Of a stretch of DNA of 32,242 nt, positions 32,118 through 32,242 are shown one piece after another. Both the position numbers and the translations under genes were made by a program. The DNA is taken from contig NZ_JNWZ01000080.1 in assembly GCF_000716545.1 (NCBI RefSeq), forward strand, positions 1 through 32,242, read 5' to 3'. Positions within the stretch are counted from its first letter, which is position 1; every line of letters begins with the position of its first letter. The stretch is from Kitasatospora phosalacinea. GTDB lineage: Bacteria; Actinomycetota; Actinomycetes; Streptomycetales; Streptomycetaceae. The notes under the pieces are model-generated. The model saw only the letters and a program-made list of their open reading frames with translations, ran no database searches and was not told where the DNA came from.

Positions 32118-32242
32118 TTGCGAGCGTCTTCGGGCGGTGGTTCAGCCCGGATCCACCGGGTGATCGCTGTCGGGAAGGTCCCGTAGAACGAAGAGATGCC
32201 TTGCGACCTGCGATGATGGGAGTTCTCTAGGCTCCACCACGC
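32118..32242. other. Non-coding right edge, possible start of another element
   Basis: This 125-base stretch has no supported gene. It is less GC-rich toward the end than its surroundings (TTGCGACCTGCGATGATGGG, TTCTCTAGG). That pattern occurs upstream of some streptomycete transposase genes, but no terminal inverted repeat or target duplication can be seen within the window. Confidence 0.25.

Overview
The window is chromosomal DNA from a high-GC, filamentous, sporulating actinobacterium, most likely Streptomyces or a close relative such as Kitasatospora. The evidence is the third-position G/C bias in every reading frame, a WhiB-like protein, an SsgA-like protein (SALP), a SigB/F-type sigma factor with its partner-switching proteins, CebR boxes beside a cellulase, and ribosomal protein bL37. 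I see no tRNA, rRNA, CRISPR array, prophage or clear insertion sequence. The genus is not certain.

Layout. 1-2605: start of etfB, an FAD-oxidoreductase/methyltransferase fusion, and a divergent XRE-cupin regulator. 2627-6299: envelope locus with two secreted proteins of unknown function on the minus strand, divergent from a DUF6230-DUF6114 pair. Both promoters carry the same operator-like 15-mer. 6408-8017: pxpB-pxpC without pxpA. 8063-12087: minus-strand operon of an unknown protein, a MoxR AAA+ ATPase and a DUF2201 metallopeptidase/VWA protein. 12299-14165: MpaB-type oxygenase, bL37 (25 aa) and a WhiD/WhiB3-like protein. 14248-16316: sigma factor, anti-anti-sigma factor and anti-sigma kinase. 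16523-19398: a short SRPBCC protein, a SALP, a PRC-barrel protein, and a divergent MarR/methyltransferase pair around a 14-bp-period repeat array. 19487-22726: GH5-FN3-CBM2 cellulase divergent from a PfkB sugar kinase, with two CebR boxes between them. 22802-25636: Tat-exported beta-helix protein, 4-oxalocrotonate tautomerase and LysR regulator. 25967-29867: leaderless TIGR01777 epimerase, two unknown proteins, an F420-reductase-like protein divergent from an HxlR regulator, a small unknown protein and a DUF2316 protein. 30055-32048: two translationally coupled, paralogous secreted proteins with the strand pattern of aerolysin/ETX-MTX2 pore formers.

How they work together. Most units are a regulator paired with its target: XRE with the fusion enzyme, MarR with the methyltransferase, HxlR with the reductase, LysR with the tautomerase, CebR sites with the cellulase. 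The sigma module probably transcribes itself from a GNNT-N15-GGGTAC promoter.

The best candidates for something undescribed are: (a) the tandem secreted pair at the right end; (b) the envelope locus with its shared operator; (c) the 14-bp iteron array, where both divergent genes appear to be leaderless.
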